Notes: a model not told the origin generated them from the sequence alone. Shown: positions 1-9,093, numbered from the stretch's first letter. The stretch is 38,514 nucleotides of DNA from Acidobacteriota bacterium (GCA_003165315.1 PLSX01000078.1:33566-72079); one strand, 5' to 3'. Program-made: numbers and translations.

Positions 1-159
1 GACATTGGGTCCGATTCCCAACGCCCTTTTGCCATCGTCATCGTGGGAGGACTGATTGCGGACCTCGCACTGAGTATCGTAATCTTACCTACGTTCTACG
101 TTTGGTTCGCGAAAGAGACCGATAAGCTCCCCGAGCCGGAGGTATCCAGTGCGAAATAG
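1..159 (+). CDS. C-terminal end of CusA/CzcA-type heavy-metal RND efflux pump (partial)
   Basis: Only the last 52 codons are in the window, in frame 1, ending at a TAG at 157-159. The peptide has the closing transmembrane helix of the metal-exporting (HME) branch of RND pumps: a run of small and hydrophobic residues, GGLIADLALSIVILPTFYVWF, followed by a charged cytoplasmic tail. In CusA/CzcA proteins this helix carries the 'LPxxY' ending seen here. The pump would move metal ions from periplasm or cytoplasm through a TolC-type channel, and the TolC-like gene follows 232 bases downstream on the same strand. The assignment to the metal rather than the drug subfamily rests on this short tail and on the TolC neighbour, so the substrate is unknown. 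Confidence 0.72.
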   Translation, partial: DIGSDSQRPFAIVIVGGLIADLALSIVILPTFYVWFAKETDKLPEPEVSSAK

Positions 160-391
160 ACTAGCGAAATTCTCTGGACAGAAACCGTGGAGCAGGGCTT
201 GAGGGGTGGCTTGAGCGGTGCTCGCGGTCGCGCGCCTTCGGCCCGCGTAGTACCACCGAAGCAGCGGAAAGCCGTGGTAAGCACCGTTCCCAACCCTTGG
301 AGCAGTCGTTAAAGGAACCACCGGTCAATCTATGGCGATTTTCAAAACCCGTGGATGGCCCGGGAAAATTTTGTAAGTTCGCGAGGAGTTC

Positions 392-1660
392 ATGACAAAT
401 TTCCGGAAGCTGCTAGTTCTTTTGGCAATTCCTCTATTCCCAGTGGCAGCCGATTGCCAGCAGGCGCTCACGTGGGACCAGGTTCGGGAAAAATTCGAGG
501 CTGTGAATCCGACCCTGAAAGTGGCTCAAATCAGTATTGATGAGTCGCGCGACAATGAAGTCACGGCCTACCTTCGCCCCAATCCAAGTCTGGGTGTGCT
601 GGCCGACGGGACCCAACTTGTTCCGCATCAAGGAGTTTGGCAACCATTTTCAGGAACTGACATTTCCCCGAGTGTAAGTTACCTGCACGAAAGGCGGCAC
701 AAGCGGGAACTACGGCTGGAGGCCGCCAAGAAAGCTACTGATATTGCGGGCTCACAGTATAAGGATCAGGACAGAACGTTGCTTTCCACTCTGCGGAGTG
801 CCTTCGTATTGACATTGCAACAGAAGGCCCTCCTCGCACTGGCGAAAGCAAACCTCGATTATTACGACCATGTGCTCAGTATCAGCCGGGAACAATTCCG
901 CGTTGGGGGCATTGCGCGAATCGACCTCGATCGACTGGAGCTTCAACGTGTGCAGTATGAATCGGACGTGGAAAGCGCCACTGTAGCCCTGGATGACGCG
1001 AAAATACAGGTTCTGCAACTGCTGAACGATCACTCGCCAGCAAGCCAGTTTGATGTTACGGGTCCGTTTGATTCCTCGGACCAGATTCCGCCCCCCGACG
1101 AGTTGCGCCGCATGGCGCTCGATACCCGGCCGGACCTCAAGGCGGCAGCCCAAAGTGTGGAAATGGCGAAAACGAACCACAACCTTGCGATTTCCAATGG
1201 ATCAACCGACCCGACCTTTAGCGTCTGGTATACGTACAACCCTTCTTTCAACAATCCTTACGATAAACATACCATCGGCGTTAGCGTTAGCGTCCCCCTC
1301 CGCATCTTTGACCGGAATCAGGGGGAGAAGGCGCGCACTCTGGCAGATATCGGCCTCAACGAACGCCAACGCGACGCCGCCGAGGCTCAGGTCTACAGCG
1401 ATGTTGACACCGCCTATGCCAATGTGAAGAGCAACATAAACCTCCTCCGGCCTTACAAGGAGAAGTATCTCGCCCAGGCCGTGCGAGTGCGGGACACGGT
1501 GACCTATTCGTATCAACGTGGCGGAGCATCTTTGCTCGATTTCCTCAACGCGGAGAGCGACTATCGCAGCGTTCAAGTGAACTATTTGACGCTGGTGGGC
1601 GCTTATCTGACCGCTGCGGCGCAATTGAATGAGGCAGTGGGCCGCGAAGTGATTCCATGA
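392..1660 (+). CDS. TolC/CusC-family outer-membrane efflux protein
   Basis: A 422-residue outer-membrane channel subunit of the TolC family, the usual size for CusC/CzcC proteins. Residues 1-22 are a signal peptide (basic start, hydrophobic core, cleavage after a VAADC-like stretch). Two similar alpha-helical hairpin halves follow, with typical features: an ALTWDQV start, a first-half 'RxxFxLxLxQKALLALAKANLDYYDHVLSISREQ' style helix, the LDRLELQRVQ helix, and in the second half RPDLKAA and the RxGGASLLDFLNAE segment near the C terminus. The start is chosen at the ATG preceded by GAGGAG (383-388). It lies downstream of the RND pump tail and should form the outer-membrane part of the same efflux complex; the periplasmic adaptor is not in the window. 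Confidence 0.9.
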   Translation: MTNFRKLLVLLAIPLFPVAADCQQALTWDQVREKFEAVNPTLKVAQISIDESRDNEVTAYLRPNPSLGVLADGTQLVPHQGVWQPFSGTDISPSVSYLHERRHKRELRLEAAKKATDIAGSQYKDQDRTLLSTLRSAFVLTLQQKALLALAKANLDYYDHVLSISREQFRVGGIARIDLDRLELQRVQYESDVESATVALDDAKIQVLQLLNDHSPASQFDVTGPFDSSDQIPPPDELRRMALDTRPDLKAAAQSVEMAKTNHNLAISNGSTDPTFSVWYTYNPSFNNPYDKHTIGVSVSVPLRIFDRNQGEKARTLADIGLNERQRDAAEAQVYSDVDTAYANVKSNINLLRPYKEKYLAQAVRVRDTVTYSYQRGGASLLDFLNAESDYRSVQVNYLTLVGAYLTAAAQLNEAVGREVIP

Positions 1661-2011
1661 TTCACAAATCATTCGAAATTGGCCTGGCGACTGGTGGCGA
1701 CTTGGTGGAGCAAGCCGGTAGGCAGGTACCGGAAGCAGTCGGGAATCGTACCCTTCCATAAGACGTTGGACGCGGGGTTCCGGTTAAGCACCTTGGATTG
1801 CCAAATGAGCGGAAATAATTGCCGGCGGGCTGGAATATTACCTCGGAAGCTGGGATTACGACATTTTGACCCTGAGTTGGAAGCCCTAGTATGGCCCATA
1901 TTATCGACCCTTATTGGACTGTCCACAATGCGGGTGCGGAAAACCAGTTTGGTTCTACGCAGTGACCGCTGCGACAACCGTTGAAAGGCGCACGCCAAAG
2001 GAGAAGACCAA
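1661..2011. other. Intergenic stretch, no gene recognised
   Basis: Between the TolC-like gene and the aldolase. An open frame of about 100 codons runs through it on the plus strand (1679-1984), but the product is rich in Arg, Trp and Cys, has no recognisable motif and no ribosome site, so I treat it as chance. The only clear signal is the strong Shine-Dalgarno AAAGGAG at 1997-2003 for the next gene. Confidence 0.5.
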
Positions 2012-2698
2012 GTGAAGAAATTTGAGGTGCGGGGCTGGTTTGAAGATACCGGAATCGTCGCTTCCGTGCGCGTTAAATCCACCGAGGACGCGATGTTTGC
2101 CGCCCAGTCGGTGGTGGCTGGAGGTGTTGTCGTCGTCGAAATACCCCTCACCGTACCCCTGGCCATCACCGTGATCAATCAGTTGGCCAAGACCACTCCA
2201 GGCATCATCGTGGGGGCGGGTGGCGTAATGAATCCGGCGTCGGCGCAAGCCTGTCTTGATGCAGGAGCGCAGTTCCTCACCTCCGATGGCTTACTGCCCG
2301 CCGTTATTGAATTCGCCGCGAAGCAGGATGTTGTAGTCTTCCCGGGCGCACTGACTCCCACCGAGGTTATTACCGCCTGGGGAGTCAACGCCGATTTCGT
2401 CAAGGTGGTTCCCTGTGCGCACATTGGCGGCGAAGGATACCTGGGGTCTCTCCATCAGATGTTTCCAAAGATCCCGTTAATCGCCTCTGGAGGCGTTACG
2501 CAGCAAAACGCTGCTAATTTTATCCTGGCAGGAGCCGTCGCGCTGGGGGTTGGACGGGAATTGATTCCTCCCGACGCCATTCGAAGGCGACAAGACGCCA
2601 GAATTGGTGAACTCGCCCGCCGCTTCTTGGGCTTTGTGAAGTTAGGTAGGGATCATCTCGCCGCGCGCGCACGTAGGTCCGCAGGGCCCAACGAATAG
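2012..2698 (+). CDS. eda: KDPG/KHG aldolase (Eda family)
   Basis: A 228-residue class I aldolase of the Eda family, splitting 2-keto-3-deoxy-6-phosphogluconate into pyruvate and glyceraldehyde-3-phosphate (Entner-Doudoroff), or 4-hydroxy-2-oxoglutarate. Family motifs are in order: the GGVVVVEIPLT strand with the catalytic Glu near residue 48, IIVGAGGV, the FPGALTPTEV segment, the DFVKVVPC segment with the Schiff-base lysine near residue 130, and the phosphate-binding IASGGVTQQN loop. In most members the lysine is in a KxFP context; here it is KVVPC followed by HIGGEGYLGSL, a divergence that makes the exact substrate uncertain. The start is GTG, supported by AAAGGAG eight bases upstream. It appears monocistronic and is followed by a strong hairpin at 2883-2919. 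Confidence 0.85.
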   Translation: MKKFEVRGWFEDTGIVASVRVKSTEDAMFAAQSVVAGGVVVVEIPLTVPLAITVINQLAKTTPGIIVGAGGVMNPASAQACLDAGAQFLTSDGLLPAVIEFAAKQDVVVFPGALTPTEVITAWGVNADFVKVVPCAHIGGEGYLGSLHQMFPKIPLIASGGVTQQNAANFILAGAVALGVGRELIPPDAIRRRQDARIGELARRFLGFVKLGRDHLAARARRSAGPNE

Positions 2699-2882
2699 CC
2701 AATCAACGAATTTTCCCATTTGTATGGACCAGCGAATGCGAGGCGAACCTGGGGGCGGGTGGCATTTGTTCGTTTTGATGATGGCAGATTTATAGGCCAT
2801 TCAATGGGCCGTGCAGCCGATCCGTCGGACGCAGGTATCACCAAGCAGCGGCGGCCATTAGACTTGCTCGTCCCAAGACTTC

Positions 2883-2919
2883 CGCCACGAAGGGCATATT
2901 GAACGTGCCCTTCGTGGCG
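2883..2919. terminator. Strong 14-bp hairpin between convergent genes
   Basis: Perfect inverted repeat: arm CGCCACGAAGGGCA at 2883-2896, nine-base loop, and its exact complement at 2906-2919. It sits between the 3' ends of the aldolase (plus) and the small exported protein (minus), where a bidirectional terminator is expected. There is no T-run on either side, so it is not a textbook intrinsic terminator; it may instead protect mRNA 3' ends. Confidence 0.5.
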
Positions 2920-2955
2920 AGTCATTGCGATTTATGCTGGGGTGCGCCAGGGCCT

Positions 2956-3342
2956 TTATTTGGAGGCGACTTCAGTGCCTTTTGCCATTTGAGCCTGTGA
3001 CGCCGCCATCTCCCGGTTGGATTGTGCTTCCTGGCGATACTCCTTGGCCATGGCTTCGTAACGGGCTGCCGTGTTCGGCGCCATGATGTTCTTCACCACG
3101 GGGGTGTTCCGGGCATTGGCGGCTGCCTGTTCATATCCCGCCGCCTGGGAGTCCAGGCTTCCCGCTTTAGCCGTGTAATAGGCCGCAATACGTGCATGGT
3201 CTTCCGGTGTTTTCGCAGCCTTCAGAGCAGTCTTCACGTCCTTATCGCTGTTGATCGTCTGCGGCATTTGTACACCCCAGGCGATGCTTCCCAGAGCCAA
3301 AGTCATCATCAAGAGCGCTTGACAGGTCAATTTGATTTTCAT
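2956..3342 (-). CDS. Small exported hypothetical protein
   Basis: A 128-residue protein with a clear signal peptide at residues 1-23 (MKIKLTCQ, then a hydrophobic stretch ending AWGVQ). The mature part is almost entirely helical and rich in Ala, Glu, Gln and Met, with many polar heptad-like repeats (for example ARYEAMAKEYRQEAQ), suggesting a periplasmic helical bundle or short coiled coil. There is no catalytic motif. A strong ribosome site, GAGGAGGGA, lies eight bases before the ATG. I do not recognise a named family. Its position between the aldolase and the cupredoxin remnant gives no functional clue. Confidence 0.8.
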   Translation of the reverse strand: MKIKLTCQALLMMTLALGSIAWGVQMPQTINSDKDVKTALKAAKTPEDHARIAAYYTAKAGSLDSQAAGYEQAAANARNTPVVKNIMAPNTAARYEAMAKEYRQEAQSNREMAASQAQMAKGTEVASK

Positions 3343-3628
3343 CGTAGGTCCCTCCTCAAGGGAAATCCCATCACCTCACGTGCTCGAGTTAACGCCCGCT
3401 GATTTATTTGACCCTTCCACCCGTGGCGCTTCGGCGCGGTGCCGCCTCTCGCGTTGCCCCCCTCTCCTTCTTGCATGGGAAGCTTCGCGGAACCCTGATG
3501 AGACGAAGGTACGCTCTAAGTTGTGAATAAGGCATAAAGGGGACCTAAAGATTTTAGGAAGGAAAATTCACTGCGGACCGGGGCTGCGCTGCATTTCTTT
3601 GACCATACGGGAATGAGGAGGGGCGACG

Positions 3629-3998
3629 GTGAAGTAGCGATTCGGATTGATGCTGGTGATGAGCGGTCTTGAATTGATCTTGGCGGGTTTGGTTCAAGCC
3701 GCTGGTCAGGCAACGGCTCTGGCAATTCATGAAATGACCATGCCGGCCAAGAACCATAAATTTGACCCCGGCCTCATCAAGGTGAAAAGGCGACAAGGTG
3801 TGATTGATCACCACCGCAACCGACCGCGACCGCGGCACCGAGAATGAAGGCTACGACATCGACGAAGTAGTCAAAAAGGACGACCCCACTACAATTGAAT
3901 TCACCGCTGACAAAGCAGGCACATTTGAATTCAAGTGCTTCGTCTGCTGCGGCATGGGCCACCGGAAGAAGAAGGGCAAGCTAATTGTGCAGGATTAG
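3629..3998 (+). pseudogene. CuA-type cupredoxin, inactivated by two stops and a frameshift
   Basis: Remains of an exported cupredoxin of roughly 120 residues. Reading from GTG 3629, preceded by a GAGGAGGGG ribosome site, the codons are GTG AAG TAG, so the third codon is a stop. The signal peptide (RFGLMLVMSGLELILAGL) and the strand HEMTMPAKNHKFDPG follow in that frame. At about 3785-3789 a shortened A-run shifts the frame; in the new frame KGDKV is followed by TGA at 3801-3803, then the remaining domain YDIDEVV...IEFTADKAGTFEFKC to the stop at 3996. The metal site reads CFVCCGMGHRKK, matching C-x3-C-x3-H-x2-M of CuA sites except that the final Met is Lys. Three lesions plus the lost ligand argue for a genuine pseudogene rather than a sequencing error. 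It lies near the metal-efflux genes. Confidence 0.8.
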
Positions 3999-4087
3999 CG
4001 GGGTGAGTCCATAATCAGGCCAAAGGGCATTCATGAACGAATTCATAATCCTTTCCAAGACCAATAATTAAACACAGGTGCTCTTTT

Positions 4088-7000
4088 CTATTGAACTGTA
4101 ACCGGTATCGATATGGCATGTCCATCGTTGCCCGAATAGGCATTAACCTGGATTAGGTAGGTGCCGGAGGCAGTGGTTGGGGGCGCTCCCGTGCCACTCA
4201 AATTTGCAAATTGAGTTTGGTTAACCCCGTCGGAATCGACCATCAATTGGTCTGCAATTGCGCCAACGCTCTTTGGCGAGAAGGTCACATTAATATTGCA
4301 TGAGGCTCCTACACCTAAGCTGGAGGGACAATTGTCCGTTTCCATGAAGTCTGTTCCGTAGATGGAAACCGGCGAGAGGTTCAGAACCGCCTGCCCGGTG
4401 TTGGAAAGTGTAATCGGCTGGGCGGAGCTGGTGGTCCCTATTTTCTGGGACCCAAACGTGAGACTGGCCGGCGTGAAGGTCGCTTGGCCAATCGTTCCGA
4501 TCCCGCTCATTGCAATCTGGACATAGGGTGTATTGGTGTTGCTCTGAATAAGGATCGTTGAGTTCCGAGCCCCAGTTGTCTGAGGAGTGAAGGTCAGGCT
4601 TAGGGTGCAACTTGCCGAGACATTCAAATTGCCCGCGCATCCACTGGTCAATCCAAAGTCTGAAGCATTCGTACCATTGTTCAGGACACTTGTTATCGCC
4701 AATGCAGCCTGCCCTGTGTTGCTGACGGTAACAGTTTGAGCGGGACTGGTTGTAAGAACTTTCTGTCCCCCAAATGTCACTGAGTTGGTTGACAGTGTTA
4801 GCGTGCCGACTGGTGGCGTGGCAGGGGGCGTGTAACTCCCGCCGCCCCCGCCGCAGGCGATCAATGCCCCTGCCACTCCCAGCCCGATCAATAAGGCGAT
4901 CCGTGCCGGCTGTCGCACATACTGCAAACCCGCCGTCAATCCCATAAGCAGCAGGAGTGTCAGAATCCATGGCCATGAACGAGGCAGCCGGAAAGCGGGA
5001 GGTGTCCTATCATGGGGAGTCTTGATGCGCGGACTGGAATTTGCATAGGTCTCGATCGATAAGGTCGCCGTTGCGGGAGTGGCATTGGTAAAACTCACTG
5101 AGACGGGCGTGACCGTGCATGTTGCGTACGCCGGGCATCCCCCAGCGACCCCCAAATTGACTGTTCCGGTGAAACCCGCAAGTGGCGTAATCGTGAGGGT
5201 TGCGGTGCCGGTCTGTCCCGCAGCCGGGATTGTGACACTGCCGACATTTGCGGCCAGAGAGAAATCCGTAACCGTGATGTTTACCGTCGACGATGTTGAC
5301 CCTGTGTAGTTTTGATCGCCGGAGTAAACCGCGGCAACGGTGGACTTTCCAACAGGCAATTGTGGAACACCCGTCTCAGTCAGGACCGCATAGGAGGTCG
5401 AAGAGCCGTTCGAACCCCCAATCTCACCTCCGGCGCTTGTCAGATTTCCATTTACAAGGAATTGAATGGCTGATAGGGATGTCGGGATTGCTCCCCGGCT
5501 GGTGGTGTTGACGGTGATCGTTATGTCACCCAGATTCCCGTTGACGACGGTTGTCGGCAGCCCCGTCATCGTCGTTGTGGTCGGCGCCTTAGTAATGGAT
5601 ACGGGGATCTTGGCCGATATGCTTGGGGAATAACTGTTGTCGCCCGCGTAATTTACCATGAGGTTGTAGGTGCCACCTGGCAAACTAATCGGCGTGATCT
5701 GCGCGTCGGCTTGATTGTCAAGATTGTAGCCTCCCGACAGGTTGTACGGAAGGCTCCCGCTGTCGACGGTCATCGATACTGTTCCTGTGGGGCAGGGATA
5801 ACTAATCGATCCCGAAGCCGTGGCGCAAGGCTGACCGCCTCCATTGGTGACGTTGGCGATAAGGGTTACATAGGAAGAGCCATAAACTCCGCTACTTACC
5901 CCGGCGGTGCAAGTGCCGCCGGTATAGGCGCATGTGCTGACGATCGTATTCGTCAGGCTGGCCTCACGGGTAACGGTGATGGGGTGGGCCGCTGAATCGC
6001 TCGCACCCCGAATGCCATCGCCGGAATAGTGGGCGAGGATGTTGTAGGTTCCGCCTGGTAGCGTGCTGTCGGAGCTTGAGACGGTGCCGCCGCTGCCCAG
6101 GGTATAAGTGCCAATATCCAGATTTTGCGTGCTGCTTAGCTGAGCGATTAAGCCGACATCACCAGTCGGAGTCCCCCCGCCAGATGTTACTGTGACCGTG
6201 AAATTGGCGGGTTGCCCGTGAACGACGGTCGAGGGAAGGGACGATAGGGTTGTGGTGGTGGACTGGAAGGTGACGGAATTCCAATTGTTTACCAGATTCG
6301 CCACATTGATTGTGCCGAGCCCCGTTGCCAGGTCGTAGCCCGTTCCCGTGGTCCATGCGGCAAGACTGGAATTGTCCGGGGTCACCAGGATTCCATAGCC
6401 GCCGCTGGATTTATTGCTGCAATTCTGCGACCCACCCGAGCATGCCACCGAGTTGTTGCCGGAGACGACGTCATAAAAAATGCAATTCGCGTTCGATATC
6501 GCAGCAGTGTTGGAGGTGCAGCTTGCGCCCGTTTTGGCCGCCAGCGGATAGAGGACATAATTGGCATTCCCTTGGCGCTCGCCCGTCTTTTGATTGACCA
6601 TCGCCATGATGCCGGCAAAACTTGGCGCAGCCGCCGAGGTTCCTCCGACTCCAATGAAGTACCAATTCGTTCCCGGCGAGCACGATGGGTTCCCTTGGAC
6701 GGCATCCGCCTGACAAAGGACATAGAAACTGCCGTTTGTACCGGTGCTGGCAAACAGCGAAACGTCGGGGATGTCTCGTACCCCGTCTTGTGGCACGCCG
6801 GTTCCGGATTGCCATGCTGGTTTCGGATAGCCCGAGAGGCAAGTGGCCGTTGTGCTCGTGCCTGACCAGACGCCGCAAGTGCTCGGGCCGCCACCCGCAG
6901 CCTCAATATCGATGCCCTCCGGCGTGTCATTGGCCGCATTGGAGCACGAACTCGCCACCCCGGAGGCGGCGCAAGATGCATTCCACGTCGTTTCAGGAAT

Positions 7001-8368
7001 GTAGGACTTGGCCGAGGCATTGTTGGAGGAATTCGTTGAATTCCAATAGGCAGCCCAATTGTTCTTATCGCCAAAGTCTGTCCCCCCCACGGCGACGTTA
7101 AAGGGTGTGGACGCCAGGCCGCTGATGGACAGACCATCCGAAGCCGCGTACTCCGATAGTCCCTGGTCACACCGCGCTGAACCGGCATCTCCGGCCGAAT
7201 TGATGTAGGTGATTCCCTGCGCGACAGCTTGTTCCCGGATTGAATATTGGAAGGCATTCCCACCCTGCCCGAGGTCTTCCTCGCAGTCGCCATAGCTCTC
7301 ACTCAGGATGGGAGCAAGGTCGTTGTCAACAATGTAGAGAGCCGAAAGATCGATGCCTTGAGTCGTTTCTGTGGTCTCGGAAATGACCAGGTCAATGGTC
7401 GCTCCCTTGGCCACTGCGCCGGACCACGACACGTCAAGGAGAGCTTCCGTTTCCTCGCTCCGGACAATGCCAGGGTCAGGGCCGTTCAGGATTTCATTGA
7501 TCGGGTTCACCGGCAGGCCAAAGATATTCTGAAAGGATTCAACATCACCATAGTTGATGTTGGTTTCAGCCACGATGGCGATGGTTTGGCCCGTCCCATC
7601 GATGCCCGCATTCCAAAGCGGCAGGACATTGTAGATGGTGGCGAAGTCGTAAGGAGCTACACCGTAGATGGTTGTCGTGCTGCTGGTTGGAACCGTGAAG
7701 AGCGGCTGGATTCCCCCGGTCTGTGTGGACTTGGAATAGGTATCGACAATGTGAGTTCCATTGTGGCGGGGGAAATTATTAAGCGAAGCGAACCCTTCCA
7801 CGACGGGGGCGAGCGCGGCGGGGATCTGCGGGTCGCTGGTGTTGGCCCAGTAGTCGTTGCCGTTCACCCGGAATTTGTGAATCTCCGTCCCCAGAACGCT
7901 CCGCACAAGTCCCGCGGTGCCGGAGAACTCAATAACGGTACGGCCTGAATACACCTTTGCCACCTGAAAGCCCTGGGAAGCTAGCCAGCCGGTGACCGCC
8001 TGAAGGTCGGAATCCGCAGGGCCAAATTGCTGCCCAAATTGCGTTGGACTCACCCATTGATGATATTGCGAAGATGACTTTACCTGCTGGTTCTCGAGCA
8101 ATTGTCTGAGGGCTGCTTCCTGGTCCTTTCCGCGTTGCAACACCAGCAGAATGCGTTCCATCGGCAGGTCGTCAGGCGCCACGCCCTGGTCAAATTCCGG
8201 ACGTGCCAGTGGGTGGACGTTTCCACGGAGGGTGACGAGATTATGCAGATCGATAGGCTGTGTTACGCGGGCAGCGACGGTGCTGGCTTGGGCTGGAAAA
8301 CTGAATCCGGACAAACCAAGGATTGCGAACAGCAGACTGGCTTCAGTTGATAGGGATCGAATTCTCAT
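4088..8368 (-). CDS. Large secreted sedolisin (S53) protease with Ig-like and ASH repeats
   Basis: A 1426-residue exported serine-carboxyl peptidase. I use ATG 8368 (GAGG site about 10 bases upstream), which puts a signal peptide at residues 1-29; an upstream in-frame ATG at 8425 would bury it. Order: pro-kumamolisin activation domain (about 40-205), S53 catalytic domain (about 225-695) with Glu308 and Asp312 in the EALLD motif and nucleophile Ser578 in GGTSAAAPSFAG, a Ca-site region ending GYDLATGLG, four Ig-like bacterial repeats (about 700-1105), two hydrophobic segments (about 1132-1171) ending LIAC plus five Gly, two ASH/choice-of-anchor-D repeats with the FGSQKIGTTS pattern, and a final Ig-like strand set. 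It should degrade protein outside the cell at acid pH. The internal lipobox-like segment is odd and is treated as a finding. Confidence 0.9.
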   Translation of the reverse strand: MRIRSLSTEASLLFAILGLSGFSFPAQASTVAARVTQPIDLHNLVTLRGNVHPLARPEFDQGVAPDDLPMERILLVLQRGKDQEAALRQLLENQQVKSSSQYHQWVSPTQFGQQFGPADSDLQAVTGWLASQGFQVAKVYSGRTVIEFSGTAGLVRSVLGTEIHKFRVNGNDYWANTSDPQIPAALAPVVEGFASLNNFPRHNGTHIVDTYSKSTQTGGIQPLFTVPTSSTTTIYGVAPYDFATIYNVLPLWNAGIDGTGQTIAIVAETNINYGDVESFQNIFGLPVNPINEILNGPDPGIVRSEETEALLDVSWSGAVAKGATIDLVISETTETTQGIDLSALYIVDNDLAPILSESYGDCEEDLGQGGNAFQYSIREQAVAQGITYINSAGDAGSARCDQGLSEYAASDGLSISGLASTPFNVAVGGTDFGDKNNWAAYWNSTNSSNNASAKSYIPETTWNASCAASGVASSCSNAANDTPEGIDIEAAGGGPSTCGVWSGTSTTATCLSGYPKPAWQSGTGVPQDGVRDIPDVSLFASTGTNGSFYVLCQADAVQGNPSCSPGTNWYFIGVGGTSAAAPSFAGIMAMVNQKTGERQGNANYVLYPLAAKTGASCTSNTAAISNANCIFYDVVSGNNSVACSGGSQNCSNKSSGGYGILVTPDNSSLAAWTTGTGYDLATGLGTINVANLVNNWNSVTFQSTTTTLSSLPSTVVHGQPANFTVTVTSGGGTPTGDVGLIAQLSSTQNLDIGTYTLGSGGTVSSSDSTLPGGTYNILAHYSGDGIRGASDSAAHPITVTREASLTNTIVSTCAYTGGTCTAGVSSGVYGSSYVTLIANVTNGGGQPCATASGSISYPCPTGTVSMTVDSGSLPYNLSGGYNLDNQADAQITPISLPGGTYNLMVNYAGDNSYSPSISAKIPVSITKAPTTTTMTGLPTTVVNGNLGDITITVNTTSRGAIPTSLSAIQFLVNGNLTSAGGEIGGSNGSSTSYAVLTETGVPQLPVGKSTVAAVYSGDQNYTGSTSSTVNITVTDFSLAANVGSVTIPAAGQTGTATLTITPLAGFTGTVNLGVAGGCPAYATCTVTPVSVSFTNATPATATLSIETYANSSPRIKTPHDRTPPAFRLPRSWPWILTLLLLMGLTAGLQYVRQPARIALLIGLGVAGALIACGGGGGSYTPPATPPVGTLTLSTNSVTFGGQKVLTTSPAQTVTVSNTGQAALAITSVLNNGTNASDFGLTSGCAGNLNVSASCTLSLTFTPQTTGARNSTILIQSNTNTPYVQIAMSGIGTIGQATFTPASLTFGSQKIGTTSSAQPITLSNTGQAVLNLSPVSIYGTDFMETDNCPSSLGVGASCNINVTFSPKSVGAIADQLMVDSDGVNQTQFANLSGTGAPPTTASGTYLIQVNAYSGNDGHAISIPVTVQ

Positions 8369-8768
8369 GGGGTACCTCAGCGGAGGAGCGGTAGATCTTT
8401 GGTGAGTAGCAACGGGCCGTTCCATCGGGAATGCCGTCGGCAGCTCGTCGATTCAGAATCCTGCATTCGCGGAATTGCCGATTGACAGTCATTGGCATGA
8501 GGTCAAGTTATTAAGATGTCAGATTTTACGTCCGTGCAGCATTATGGGCAAGTGGAAAATTCAACACAAGTCATTGTGACAATGGTCATATTCTAAAGAT
8601 CAACTAGGCGTCAATGTCCCGCCTCCGGGCGCGAGAAAGAGACCTCGCTGGGATAAACCGTTCCAGTGTTTTATATTCACATCCTGTGCGGAAGCCGATG
8701 AGCGCATTGCAATCGTGGTGGGTGGTTGAGAGGGTTTTGCGACTGAATTTAGCCTGGCGGGGACCAGC
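8369..8768. other. Intergenic stretch upstream of the sedolisin gene
   Basis: About 400 bases lying 5' of the minus-strand sedolisin and 3' of the ferredoxin gene. It contains a short inverted repeat (CATTG-TGA-CAATG near 8573-8585) that could be an operator for the protease, but no convincing -35/-10 pair and no coding potential that I trust. Confidence 0.4.
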
Positions 8769-9068
8769 TCACAGATCGTGGGGCGAAGAATGTGTTCTGT
8801 TTACAGCTGCACGAAGCCGTTCCAAGTTGACGTGAAACTCGCGTTTGGTAGGCAAGGAAATTGCGCCGGTGGTGCAGCCCTCGAGGCAGATTTGACAGCC
8901 CGGAAGGCAGCGAAGAGGATGGGCAATCACCGGCCGTCCGGTTGTTGCATCCCATTCAAACACGTCATGCGGGCAGAAGTTAATACACTGCAGGTCGGCG
9001 CGGCAAGCGGCGGCATCAATGGTGGGAAACCACGGAAACTTTTCACGCAGATGGCTCAGCAAGGGCAT
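8769..9068 (-). CDS. Small 2x[4Fe-4S] ferredoxin-like protein
   Basis: A 99-residue cytoplasmic electron carrier. First cluster motif: C22-x2-D25-x2-C28-x3-C32-P, in which the second cysteine is replaced by Asp, as in Pyrococcus-type ferredoxins where Asp is a ligand of the cluster. Second motif: C54-x3-C58-x2-C61-x3-C65 followed by TTGAI. Such a pair binds two iron-sulfur clusters, one possibly labile or 3Fe-4S. The N terminus (PLLSHLREKFPWFP) and the C-terminal helix are extra to the core. An AAGGA site eight bases before the ATG supports the start. It is 56 bases downstream of the HdrA-like gene on the same strand, so the two are probably co-transcribed redox partners. Confidence 0.85.
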   Translation of the reverse strand: MPLLSHLREKFPWFPTIDAAACRADLQCINFCPHDVFEWDATTGRPVIAHPLRCLPGCQICLEGCTTGAISLPTKREFHVNLERLRAAVNRTHSSPHDL

Positions 9069-9093
9069 TCAATTATCCTTCAATCATCGCATG

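Noticed and set aside
16..321. Minus-strand open frames opposite the RND tail and TolC leader.
   Set aside because: They overlap the real RND reading frame or non-coding sequence, with no ribosome site and no motif.
3801..3803. TGA in the cupredoxin as another Sec codon.
   Set aside because: It is not at a Cys position, the frame is also shifted upstream, and there is a TAG at codon 3.
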